NCBI RefSeq assembly: GCF_000379465.1
Contig: NZ_KB905414.1
Location: 62,001-126,000 of the forward strand
From: Sciscionella marina DSM 45152
GTDB lineage: Bacteria; Actinomycetota; Actinomycetes; Mycobacteriales; Pseudonocardiaceae
Direction of reading: 5' to 3'
Length of the DNA stretch: 64,000 bases
In this document: positions 1 through 6,937 of the stretch, piece after piece
Layout: each line of letters starts with the position of its first letter
Numbering within the stretch: the first letter of the stretch is position 1
Notes under the pieces: generated by a model
Database searches by the model: none
Told to the model about the DNA's origin: nothing
Seen by the model: only the letters and a program-made list of their open reading frames with translations
Program-made: the position numbers and the translations under genes

Positions 1-1
1 G

Positions 2-148
2 CTCGACCCCGAATCCCTGCTCGCGCTACGGGTCAACGGTGCCGTGCTCAGCCCCGATCACGGCTTCCCCGCGCGGATCATCGTGCCCGCACTGCCCGGG
101 GTGCACTGCACCAAATGGGTCCGCTCGATCGAATTCCGGAAACCGTGA
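2..148 (+). CDS. Molybdopterin-dependent oxidoreductase, C-terminal end (partial)
   Basis: The window opens inside this gene; only the last 48 codons are present, reading in the frame that begins at base 2 and stopping at TGA 146-148. The peptide contains LRVNGAVLSPDHGFPARII, then a PGVHCTKWVRSIEF stretch. This is the usual end of sulfite-oxidase-fold molybdopterin enzymes, where the dimerisation domain follows the cofactor domain. Such proteins use Mo-molybdopterin to oxidise or reduce small substrates, often outside the membrane. The next gene, a small membrane protein, starts 2 bases after the stop, so the two are probably cotranscribed and the membrane protein may be its anchor or electron partner (inference). 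The family call is good; the substrate is unknown. Confidence 0.75.
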   Translation, partial: LDPESLLALRVNGAVLSPDHGFPARIIVPALPGVHCTKWVRSIEFRKP

Positions 149-149
149 C

Positions 150-581
150 ATGCGGGCGAACGCGATCAACGGCGCGCACCTGCTCATCCTGCTCGCCAGC
201 CTCGCACTGGCCGGGTACGCCGCCTCCTTCGTGCTCGGCGACCCGCTCGCCCTGATCATGCTCGCCTGGTTCCTTGGCGCGGTGATCGGGCACGACCTGA
301 TCCTGTTTCCGATCTACGCGCTCGCCGACCGGGCGGCGGACCGACTCGCGAACCTCGCACCGGTATCCCCGCTGAACTACGTCCGGGTCCCCGTGCTCGG
401 TACCGCGCTGACCTTCGTGCTGTTCTTTCCCGGCATCATCGGCCAGGGCGCGCCGACCTATCGCGCCGCCACCGGGCAGACGCAGGAGCCCTACCTCGTG
501 CGCTGGCTCATCCTGGTCGGCGTCCTGTTCGCGACGAGCGGGCTCTGCTACGCGATCCGGTCGTATCGCGCGCGACGCTGA
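150..581 (+). CDS. Small integral membrane protein downstream of a molybdopterin oxidoreductase
   Basis: Predicted protein of 143 residues starting at ATG 150, 2 bases after the preceding stop. It has about four hydrophobic segments: residues 8-30 (LLILLASLALAGYAASFVLG), 33-52, 86-108 and 117-137. The second contains GHDLILFPIYALAD and the third follows a conserved-looking NYVRVP stretch. I do not recognise a named family with certainty. Genes of this size and topology commonly follow actinobacterial molybdopterin oxidoreductases, so a membrane partner or redox-associated role is plausible but inferred only from position. No signal peptide cleavage site or haem-ligand pattern is evident. Confidence 0.7.
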   Translation: MRANAINGAHLLILLASLALAGYAASFVLGDPLALIMLAWFLGAVIGHDLILFPIYALADRAADRLANLAPVSPLNYVRVPVLGTALTFVLFFPGIIGQGAPTYRAATGQTQEPYLVRWLILVGVLFATSGLCYAIRSYRARR

Positions 582-587
582 ATCCGC

Positions 588-975
588 GCGCAGGACTGCT
601 TCGAAACCGTCCTGGCCGCGGTGCCACCGCGGCACTGGGATGTTTCCTCGGAGTGCGCGGGGTGGAGCGTGCCGGATGTGGTCGGCAGCACGATCCGGGG
701 TCTGGAACTCGTGCGGCACCTGGCGGCCGGGCGAGCCGGCCGGTGCGGATCCCCGCGACACCGGGCAAAGCGCACGTGCCGCGTTCTCGCTCACCGTGGC
801 CTCGCTGGAAAATCCCGCACCACCGGCCTTCGTCGCGGCGCACCCGGAAGCGCGGCTGCGGGATTTCCCCGGCGTCGTCACGCTGGAATTCCTTGCGCAC
901 AGCTGGGATATCGGGCACCCGGCCGGGGTCGATGAGCGGGCATGCAGGCTGTCCTTCCTCGGCAGGACAGCCTGA
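588..975 (+). pseudogene. Decayed TIGR03086 / maleylpyruvate-isomerase-like (DinB fold) gene
   Basis: Two adjoining reading frames together give a recognisable protein. The first, from about 594, reads ETVLAAVPPRHWDVSSECAG, then WSVPDVVG, the usual start of mycothiol-dependent DinB-fold proteins (conserved W and the hydrophobic helix after it). From about base 745 the homology moves to another frame, reading FVAAHPEARLRDFPGVV, then LEFLAHSWDIGHPAGVD, where the H and D of the metal site and the WDL-type helix are expected. The shift, and the lack of a convincing start codon in the first frame, indicate a broken gene. Intact members use mycothiol as thiol cofactor in the actinobacterial cytoplasm. 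Confidence 0.6.
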
Positions 976-980
976 CCAGC

Positions 981-1820
981 TCAGGGCTTGCGACCGACGC
1001 CCGCGTAGACCCCGGACTTCTCCGGCTCGGTGTCGGTCTCGGTTTCGTCCGGCCGCCATTGCGGGGTGAACACCAGGCCCGGTTCGATGAGCTCGAAGCC
1101 GTCGAAGAACGGCTCGATCGCCGTCTTGCTGCGCAGTGTGACGGGGTTCGCGGTCTTGCGGTAGGAGTCCCCGAATGCCTGTAGATCCGGCCGGTTGTCG
1201 GTGGTTCCGTGCGAGATCGCCATGTAGCTGCCCGGGCAGAGCGCATCCCGGTAGCGGCCGAGGATGGCGCGCGGATCGTCCTCGTCCGAGATGAAATGCA
1301 GGATGGTGCACATGATCAGGGCGATCGGTTCGTCGAAGTTCAGCAGTCGCGTGGTGACCGGGTCCTCGAGAACCGCGGCGGGTTTCCGGAAATCGCCGGC
1401 CACGATGTCCGCGTTCGGGTTGTCCGCAAGGATCCGTTTACTGTGCATGACCGCGACGGCCTCGTTGTCCACGTAGACGACGCGCGCCTCCGGATCGGTT
1501 TCCTGGGCGATCTCGTGCACATTGCCCACCGTGGGGATCCCGGAACCGAGATCGAGGTACTGGTGCACACCGAGGGCGGACAGCTCCCGGACCACGCGCC
1601 GCAGGAACCGGCGGTTCAGCGTGGCCACGTACTTCACATCGGGCAGCAGCTGCTCGGCCTGTTGCGCGAACTCGCGGTCCACCGCGAAGTTGTACGCGCC
1701 CCCGAGGTAGTAGTCGTAGACCCGCGCCGCGTTCGGCCGGTCGAGATCCACGTCCAACTCGGCCCACTCGTCGTCGATGCCACCCACTGGTTTCACAGCC
1801 CTTCCATCATCGGCCATCAC
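981..1820 (-). CDS. SAM-dependent methyltransferase, SAV2177/DUF574 family
   Basis: Protein of 279 residues, the normal length for this actinobacterial family (Pfam Methyltransf_19). Diagnostic segments are DRPNAARVYDYYLGGAYNFA near residue 28, the SAM-binding YLDLGSGIPTVGNVH near residue 88, VVYVDNEAVAV, and a late SHGTTDN. Family members are common in streptomycetes and relatives and methylate unknown small molecules. The start is ambiguous between GTG at 1820 and ATG at 1817; a weak AGGG lies upstream of both. The gene stands alone, convergent with the decayed gene before it, and faces away from the ArsR operon across a 160-base region. The specific substrate cannot be inferred. Confidence 0.9.
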   Translation of the reverse strand: MMADDGRAVKPVGGIDDEWAELDVDLDRPNAARVYDYYLGGAYNFAVDREFAQQAEQLLPDVKYVATLNRRFLRRVVRELSALGVHQYLDLGSGIPTVGNVHEIAQETDPEARVVYVDNEAVAVMHSKRILADNPNADIVAGDFRKPAAVLEDPVTTRLLNFDEPIALIMCTILHFISDEDDPRAILGRYRDALCPGSYMAISHGTTDNRPDLQAFGDSYRKTANPVTLRSKTAIEPFFDGFELIEPGLVFTPQWRPDETETDTEPEKSGVYAGVGRKP

Positions 1821-1918
1821 GGCAGCAGCACCCTACCGCACCGCCCGAGCCGGGAAACCCTTGTCCCACCAGGGTTTCCCCGGTGCCCCGAAGGAGTGAG
1901 GCAACTTGCAGGTCATCC

Positions 1919-1966
1919 TTGACGCAACTGGCTGGTTGCCATATGGTAGCAACCATTCAGTTGCTA
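1919..1966 (+). promoter_or_regulatory. Promoter with two identical-core inverted-repeat operators
   Basis: A sigma70-like promoter is visible: TTGACG at 1919-1924, an 18-base spacer and TATGGT at 1943-1948. Two inverted repeats with the same core and spacing lie over it. They are GCAAC-N6-GTTGC at 1924-1939 and, 25 bases on, GCAAC-N6-GTTGC at 1949-1964, which extends to a perfect 7-bp repeat TAGCAAC/GTTGCTA at 1947-1966. One overlaps the spacer and the other the start-site region, as expected for repression. The ArsR-type regulator encoded in the operon is the obvious candidate ligand (inference). Confidence 0.7.
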
Positions 1967-1982
1967 TACAATGGAGGTGGTC

Positions 1983-2402
1983 ATGGGCTTTCCCGATCGC
2001 ATCGAACGGACCCTCGAGCTGGCGCATCCGCCAGAGGTGGTGTGGCGGGCGCTCACCACGGCCGAAGGGCTCGGCACCTGGTTCGGGGACGAGTCGGCGC
2101 GGATCGAGCTGCGCCCCGGTGGCCTCGCGCGGATGACCTGGACCCATGGCCATGCGGTGGACATGGTGGTGGAACGGGTGGAAGAACCGCGGGTGTTCGC
2201 GTTCTCCTGGCCGGCCTCCGACGGCGAGGACCCGGTGCACACCTATGTCGAGTTCACCCTCGAACCGGCGAACTCCGGAACCCGGCTGACCATGATCGAG
2301 ACGGGGTTCGCCCGGCTGCCGGGTCAGGAAGCCTACGAATCACACACCGAGGGGTGGACCCGCGAACTCGGCGAACTGGTCGACTATCTGAATGCCGCAT
2401 GA
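1983..2402 (+). CDS. SRPBCC (AHSA1-like) domain protein
   Basis: Protein of 139 residues with the START/Bet-v-1-like fold of the AHSA1 group. It begins FPDRIERTLELAHPPEVVW, has a TWFGD turn near residue 30, and ends GWTRELGELVDYL, the long C-terminal helix. An upstream in-frame ATG lies at 1971, but the ribosome-binding site GGAGG at 1973-1977 fits ATG 1983, so the later start is chosen. It is the first gene of a three-gene operon (SRPBCC, ArsR, DUF899) and overlaps the regulator by 11 bases. SRPBCC/ArsR pairs are common in actinobacteria; the pocket probably binds a hydrophobic ligand, but no substrate is known. Confidence 0.88.
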   Translation: MGFPDRIERTLELAHPPEVVWRALTTAEGLGTWFGDESARIELRPGGLARMTWTHGHAVDMVVERVEEPRVFAFSWPASDGEDPVHTYVEFTLEPANSGTRLTMIETGFARLPGQEAYESHTEGWTRELGELVDYLNAA

Positions 2403-2739
2403 CACCGAGGCGATCGCCGAGCAGGTCTTCATCGCCCTCGCCGATCCGAGCAGGCGCGCCATCCTGACCGCGCTCGCCGCGCACGGCCCGGCCACGGCGA
2501 CGGATCTCGCCGAGCGGCTGCCGATCACCAGGCAGGCGATCGCCAAACACCTGAACCTGCTGACCGAGGCCGGATTGGTCACCGCCGAGCCCGGGGAACG
2601 GCGCCGGGTGCGTTATCGGCTGTGTTCGGCCCCGATGCGGGTGGCACAGCAGTTCCTCGCGGCGATGGCCCGCGACTGGGACGGCCGTTTGGACGCACTG
2701 CGCGAACACCTGAACCGAGGAGAGAACCATGACGAATGA
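2392..2739 (+). CDS. ArsR/SmtB-family transcriptional regulator
   Basis: Protein of 115 residues with a winged helix-turn-helix: IALADPSRRAILTALAAHG, then ATDLAERLPITRQAIAKHLN as the recognition region and a wing with GERRRVRYRL. There is no metal-binding ELCVCD motif in the recognition helix, so it belongs to the non-metal ArsR group that pairs with SRPBCC proteins. The start overlaps the preceding gene by 11 bases and the stop overlaps the DUF899 gene by 11 bases, implying translational coupling. It probably represses its own operon through the paired inverted repeats at 1924-1966 (inference). Confidence 0.92.
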   Translation: MPHDTEAIAEQVFIALADPSRRAILTALAAHGPATATDLAERLPITRQAIAKHLNLLTEAGLVTAEPGERRRVRYRLCSAPMRVAQQFLAAMARDWDGRLDALREHLNRGENHDE

Positions 2740-3421
2740 CGCACTGCCCCCGGTGGTCGATCGGGCCACCTGGCGGGCCGAGCGGAATGCCCTGCTGGAC
2801 CGGGAGAAGGCGCACACCCGCGAGGGCGATGCGATCGCGGCGGCCCGGCGGCGGCTGCCCATGGTGGAGGTGAACCCGGAGCTGCCGCTCACCGGCCCGG
2901 ACGGTCCGGTACGCCCGCTGGACGTGTTCGAGGGACGCACCCGGCTGATCGCCTATTTCCACATGTGGCACACCGGAAAACCGGCCGCCGAACAGTGCGA
3001 GGGCTGTACTTTCTACAACAGCCAGATCCGCGAACTGTCCTATCTGCACGCCAGCGACGTCACCTATGCCACCTTCTGCCAGGGCCCTTACGTGGAAAGC
3101 GTGCGCTATCGCGATTTTCTCGGCCTGGACATGCCGTGGTATTCGGTGCTCGACAGCGCGGAGGAACTGCTCGCCGGGCGCGGGCCGTTCCTGCTGGCGA
3201 GTTATCTGCGCACCGGCGGGCGGGTGTTCGAGACCTATGCGACGAGCGGGCGCGGTGTCGAGGTGATGGCGCCGAGCTACGGGCTGCAGGACCTGACCGT
3301 GCACGGCCGCCAGGAGGACTGGGAGGACTCCCCTGACGGATGGCCGCAACCGTTCGGCGCAGGCGGGTTCGAACGCACCGGTGGCCGGCCGACCGCCCAG
3401 TGGTCCCGCCTCGAATCCTGA
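2729..3421 (+). CDS. DUF899 family (thioredoxin-like) protein
   Basis: Protein of 230 residues. It starts with a helical DRATWRAERNALLDREKAHTRE segment typical of DUF899. A thioredoxin-like core follows with LIAYFHMWHTG and a cysteine pair in EQCEGCTFYNSQI, and then a DMPWYSVLD stretch. The C terminus FGAGGFERTGGRPTAQWSRL is truncated relative to members that continue with a DEYDR-type ending. DUF899 proteins are presumed redox or peroxide-handling enzymes of the cytoplasm; the exact reaction is not established. It is the third gene of the SRPBCC/ArsR operon, which suggests that the operon answers a small organic or oxidative stress signal. Confidence 0.88.
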   Translation: MTNDALPPVVDRATWRAERNALLDREKAHTREGDAIAAARRRLPMVEVNPELPLTGPDGPVRPLDVFEGRTRLIAYFHMWHTGKPAAEQCEGCTFYNSQIRELSYLHASDVTYATFCQGPYVESVRYRDFLGLDMPWYSVLDSAEELLAGRGPFLLASYLRTGGRVFETYATSGRGVEVMAPSYGLQDLTVHGRQEDWEDSPDGWPQPFGAGGFERTGGRPTAQWSRLES

Positions 3422-3494
3422 GGACAACCGGAGCCTCCTGCCACACCGTACGATGAGCCCAAGATTCGCGGTTCGGCCAAGGGCAGGGGATGTC

Positions 3495-4137
3495 ATGAGC
3501 CGGGCCGGCGCGACCGCGCGGACATGGATCCGGTCACCACGAGCGGTTTCCGGGCGGGCCTGGTCTCCAGGGCGCCGGGCCGGACACCTTCGCCCAGCGG
3601 ATCTCACCGCGCGGCTGCGGGGTCTTCGAGATCGACCAGCCGGAAACCCAGGACCGGAAACGGCGGCGGCGCACCGAATCGGGCCGTCAGCTCCCGGAAT
3701 TCGTTCCGGTCGATTTCGAAGCCGGGGAATCCTGGCGGGAACGACTGGCGGCGGGGTTCGCTCCGGAGCGTCCCTCGGGCGTCACCGCGACTGGGGTCGT
3801 CATCTACCTCACCGAGGACGCGATCGGGGCCACGCTGCGCGAGATCGCGAGCCTCGCCCCGGGTTCCCTGCCGGCGTCGAGGTTCCTGCCGCCCATCGAA
3901 CTCGCCGCGCCATCCGAACGGGCGCTCATCGAGCAGGTGGCGAAATCCGCGCGCGCCTCCGGGACCCCGTTCCGCAGTTTCTTCCGCCCGACCGAAATGC
4001 TCGCCCTGGCCCGCGCGGCCGGATTCGCCACGGCGCACCACGTGCCCTCGGCCGAGCCGACCGAGCGCTCCTTCGCGAACCGGACGGACGGCCTGCGCCC
4101 GACGAGCGGCGAGGCGTTCCTACTGGCGAGAACCTAG
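3495..4137 (+). pseudogene. Remnant of a TIGR00027 / leucine-carboxyl-methyltransferase-type enzyme
   Basis: From about 3540 to TAG 4135-4137 a single open frame carries the C-terminal two thirds of this family. It reads GAGPDTFAQR (the SAM GAGLDTFA box), VFEIDQPETQ, VPVDFEAGESWRERLAAGF, VVIYLTEDAIGATLREIAS and FFRPTEMLALARAAGF, and ends RTDGLRPTSGEAFL. The N-terminal 80-odd residues that should precede the SAM box are missing, and the frame has a stop at 3496 with no start codon after it. A possible original start, ATG 3495 reading MSRAGATA, lies in a different frame. It is therefore truncated and frameshifted. No other copy is in the window. Confidence 0.7.
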
Positions 4138-4265
4138 TGATGCTGCCCGGAGAAGAGCGCCATTAGCCCGAACGTGTGTCAAGACCTTTCGCAAAGCACC
4201 TCCTGTTGGTAAGAATTTCACCGTCAGTTGGCCGGTGTCATTCAACGGAAAGCATGAGGGTGCAG

Positions 4266-4709
4266 ATGAGCGAAGTGAAGTCGACCAAGCGTGGCCGGAT
4301 CGCCGCCGCCGTGGGAACCTCCCTGGTGGTGTCGGCGCTGTCGCTGGGTCTCGGCGCCGCCCCGGCCTCCGCGGCGGGCGCGAGCGCCAAGAGTGTCTGC
4401 TCGGGTTCGGCATCCGGCGCCCTGCTCAAGTGGGGACCGGTCTCCAAGCAGTGCTCGTACACCAGCCCGGCGAGCGGCTGGAAGGGCAAGCTCAAGGTCT
4501 CCTGGAAGGTCCAGGAGAGCACCAACCAGTACGCGTGCGTGCAAGCCAGGATGGGCAAGGCCAAGCACCCGGACAAGTGGCAGTCGGTCGGCTGCGGGCA
4601 GTCCGGTTCCGGCTCGGTCAAATGGCCGGCGAACAGCGCATCGAACCTCGAGGTCCGTGCCCAGGCAAGGCCGAACTCGCCGTTGGTCAACGTCGACTAC
4701 TCGATCTGA
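4266..4709 (+). CDS. Small secreted protein with four cysteines, unknown function
   Basis: Predicted preprotein of 147 residues. ATG 4266 is chosen because GAGG at 4256-4259 gives a 6-base spacing; an in-frame ATG at 4254 is the alternative. A Sec signal peptide is clear: KSTKRGR, then a hydrophobic core VGTSLVVSALSLGLGAA and an ASA cleavage motif near residue 35. The mature part of about 110 residues has four cysteines (SVCSG, KQCSY, YACVQ, VGCGQ), probably two disulfides, and is rich in S, K, W and G. I do not recognise a family. A perfect hairpin terminator follows, so it is monocistronic. It is probably an exported beta-sheet protein or small inhibitor-like domain, which is only a guess. 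Confidence 0.8.
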   Translation: MSEVKSTKRGRIAAAVGTSLVVSALSLGLGAAPASAAGASAKSVCSGSASGALLKWGPVSKQCSYTSPASGWKGKLKVSWKVQESTNQYACVQARMGKAKHPDKWQSVGCGQSGSGSVKWPANSASNLEVRAQARPNSPLVNVDYSI

Positions 4710-4715
4710 GCGCGC

Positions 4716-4754
4716 GACCGAGGGGCGCCCCGCACCGCGGGGCGCCCCTCGGTC
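4716..4754. terminator. Perfect 16-bp hairpin terminator
   Basis: Arms GACCGAGGGGCGCCCC (4716-4731) and its exact reverse complement (4739-4754) flank a 7-base loop. It lies 7 bases after the stop of the secreted protein and 17 bases before the stop of the opposing MpaB-type gene, so it can end both convergent transcripts. Confidence 0.85.
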
Positions 4755-4771
4755 TTCGCACGGCACAGAGC

Positions 4772-5842
4772 CTAGGCAGTGGAGCCGAGAATGGACTCCG
4801 ATTCGCGAATTCCCTCCTCACTGCGCCGCTTTCCGGCCAGCGCCCGTTCCGCCTGGCGGGCGCGCAGTTCGAGGTGCGCCGTCGCGGGTTCGGTGTAGCC
4901 GTAACGTTCCCGCGCCTGGGCCGGGGTGAGGACCTCCGGGTTGCGGGGCGGCACACCGAGCAGCACGGGCGCGACGACCGAGACGGTGCTCGGGGAGAGC
5001 ACGCCGAGCAATCGGAGTTCGGCCTCGCGGTTGAGGTGGGTGAGGGCGAAGGTGATCCTGGCCAGCGGCCGCACCAGCGCGTCCATGGCACGGCTCTGCC
5101 GGATCCCGCCGAGTTCGCGCATCCATCGCGGCATGGTGGCCACGGTGGCCTTGCGCAGCGCGAAGGCCATGGCCTTGGTGGCCGGGCGGAAGACGGCGGG
5201 CAATGTCGGCAGCATGACATCGGCCTGCAACAGGTGATTCATGGTGTCCTTGGCGACCTGGGAACCGACCAGTTGCGGGCGCATCTCCTCGAAGTACTGG
5301 CGAACCTCCGCACGATTGCGGGGAATGTGTTCCCCCGCGCAGGTCTGCAGTTCGGCGGCGACGGCGCACTCCTGCCAGTAGCGCAGCTCGTCCTGCTCGG
5401 AGAGCTTGCCGGGACCATAGCGCTCGTAAGCGTAGAGGATCGAGTGCCACGCGGTGAGGTGGATCCACAGCTGCGAACGGGGATCATTGGCGTCGTATTG
5501 CCCACCGGAGAGCGGTTCGATCCCGACCGCCTTGGAGTGCACCTTGACCAATACATCGGCGGCTTTGGATGTGGCCCGGCTGTCCCCGAAGGCGACCAGG
5601 GCGAAGTAGCGCAGGGTGCGGTCGTAGCGGGTGCGCGGCCGGTCCCAGATCGCGTGTGTCTCGTCCACCGAGGCGACCAGCGCCGGATCGAGTTCCTCGA
5701 CGACCACCGCACGCTGGAACCCCACCGTCAGCGAGGTCGGGTAGCTCCATACCCGCCAGGTCACCGAATCCGGCCCGAAGAATCCGTAGTCCTCGGCGGG
5801 CTCGACGGTCTTCCGGTTCGGGACAGCGACTGACCGTGCCAT
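4772..5842 (-). CDS. Oxygenase MpaB family (DUF2236) protein
   Basis: Protein of 356 residues. It begins with FFGPDSVTWRVWSYPTSLTVG, the hallmark opening of DUF2236/MpaB proteins, continues with a DRPRTRYDRTLRYFALVAFG region, and has histidines in KVHSKAVG and LTAWHSILYAYERYG that match expected haem or metal ligands. The latex-clearing protein Lcp and fungal MpaB belong to the same superfamily; they are oxidative cleavage enzymes. ATG 5842 is chosen over ATG 5848 because AGGAG then has proper spacing. A perfect palindromic operator lies 19-40 bases upstream. The gene is alone, divergent from an EamA transporter, and has no signal peptide. Confidence 0.88.
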   Translation of the reverse strand: MARSVAVPNRKTVEPAEDYGFFGPDSVTWRVWSYPTSLTVGFQRAVVVEELDPALVASVDETHAIWDRPRTRYDRTLRYFALVAFGDSRATSKAADVLVKVHSKAVGIEPLSGGQYDANDPRSQLWIHLTAWHSILYAYERYGPGKLSEQDELRYWQECAVAAELQTCAGEHIPRNRAEVRQYFEEMRPQLVGSQVAKDTMNHLLQADVMLPTLPAVFRPATKAMAFALRKATVATMPRWMRELGGIRQSRAMDALVRPLARITFALTHLNREAELRLLGVLSPSTVSVVAPVLLGVPPRNPEVLTPAQARERYGYTEPATAHLELRARQAERALAGKRRSEEGIRESESILGSTA

Positions 5843-5860
5843 GAGCATCTCCTCTTCGAG

Positions 5861-5882
5861 CTACCTACTGACGAGTAGGTAG
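5861..5882. promoter_or_regulatory. Perfect palindromic operator (TetR-type geometry)
   Basis: CTACCTACT (5861-5869), four bases, then AGTAGGTAG (5874-5882): a perfect 9-bp inverted repeat with a 4-base spacer, close upstream of the MpaB-type start. The spacing is typical of TetR-family operators. No TetR gene is adjacent, so the regulator would act in trans. Confidence 0.75.
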
Positions 5883-6010
5883 CGTAGCAGGCTTTCGCCG
5901 AATCGGGCATCCCTCGCGCGGAGAAGATTCCACGTCCGGAACACGCCAGACCACGCGGCCGCGGTGTCGTTCGCTGGTCGGAGCCAGTGCCCGCGCAGCG
6001 GAGGAGGCCG

Positions 6011-6937
6011 ATGCGGACCCGGAACATCCTCGGCCAGTTCGTCCTGCTCGCGCTGGCCTGGGGAACGAGCTTCCTGTTCATCAAGATCGGCCTGCGCGCG
6101 CTGAGCCCGGCCCAGGTGGTGCTGGCCAGGCTGGTGTTCGGCGCGCTCGCGCTCGGCACGCTGCTGCTGGTCACCCGCAGGCCGGTGCCCCGCGAGCCAC
6201 GGGTGTGGGCGCATCTGACGGTGGTGGCCGCGCTGTTGTGCGTGCTGCCCTTCCTGTTGTTCTCCGTGGCCGAGCAGCGGATCTCCTCCGGACTGGCCAG
6301 CATTCTCAACGCCACCACCCCGCTGCTCGCGCTCACCTTCGCCGCGGCGTTCGTCCGGGGTGAACGGATCACCAGGGACCGGGGAATCGGGCTCGGTCTC
6401 GGGTTCGCGGGCGTGCTCACCATCATCGGGCCGTGGCACGCCTTCGAAGGCGGTGACCTGCTCGCCGAACTGGCCTGTCTCGGCGCGACCACCTGTTACG
6501 GCCTCGCGTTCGCCTATCTGCGACGGTTCCTTGCCGGGCGCGGTGTCGCCGGGCGCGGGATGAATGCCGCCTCGCTCGCCTTCGGCCAGGTGCTGACCGG
6601 CGCGGTGCTGATGCTGCTGGTCACCCCGTGGCTGCCGAGCACCCCGGTCACCGGACTCGATCCGGTCGTGGTGCTGAGCATGCTCGCCCTCGGCGCGTTC
6701 GGCACCGGCTTCGCCTATGTGTGGAACAACAACATCGTCGCCGCATGGGGCGCCGCGAACGCCGCCGCGGTCACCTATCTGTCACCCGTGGTCGGCGTGC
6801 TGCTCGGCGTGCTCCTCCTCGACGAGCCGCTGAACTGGAACCAACCGCTCGGCGCCGTCCTCGTCGTCCTCGGCATCCTCGCCGCGCACGGCCGCCTCCG
6901 AGTCCTGCGCGGGAGCGGATTCCTGCGCGGCCGCTGA
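6011..6937 (+). CDS. EamA/DMT-superfamily transporter
   Basis: Protein of 308 residues with about ten transmembrane segments in two EamA repeats. The first repeat begins LGQFVLLALAWGTSFLFIKI and includes RLVFGALALGTLLL. The second contains MLALGAFGTGFAYVWNNNIV and ends with VTYLSPVVGVLLGVLLLDEP, the classic closing motif of the second repeat. GGAGG 6 bases before ATG 6011 fixes the start and excludes an ATG 24 bases upstream. Family members export amino acids, nucleobases or metabolites. The last 156 bases overlap, on the opposite strand, the C-terminal tail of the slipin gene. Confidence 0.92.
   Translation: MRTRNILGQFVLLALAWGTSFLFIKIGLRALSPAQVVLARLVFGALALGTLLLVTRRPVPREPRVWAHLTVVAALLCVLPFLLFSVAEQRISSGLASILNATTPLLALTFAAAFVRGERITRDRGIGLGLGFAGVLTIIGPWHAFEGGDLLAELACLGATTCYGLAFAYLRRFLAGRGVAGRGMNAASLAFGQVLTGAVLMLLVTPWLPSTPVTGLDPVVVLSMLALGAFGTGFAYVWNNNIVAAWGAANAAAVTYLSPVVGVLLGVLLLDEPLNWNQPLGAVLVVLGILAAHGRLRVLRGSGFLRGR

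Noticed and set aside
3524-5833. A 769-codon plus-strand frame through the TIGR00027 remnant, the secreted protein and opposite the MpaB gene
   Set aside because: It conflicts with three better supported features and reads as low-complexity arginine/serine sequence.
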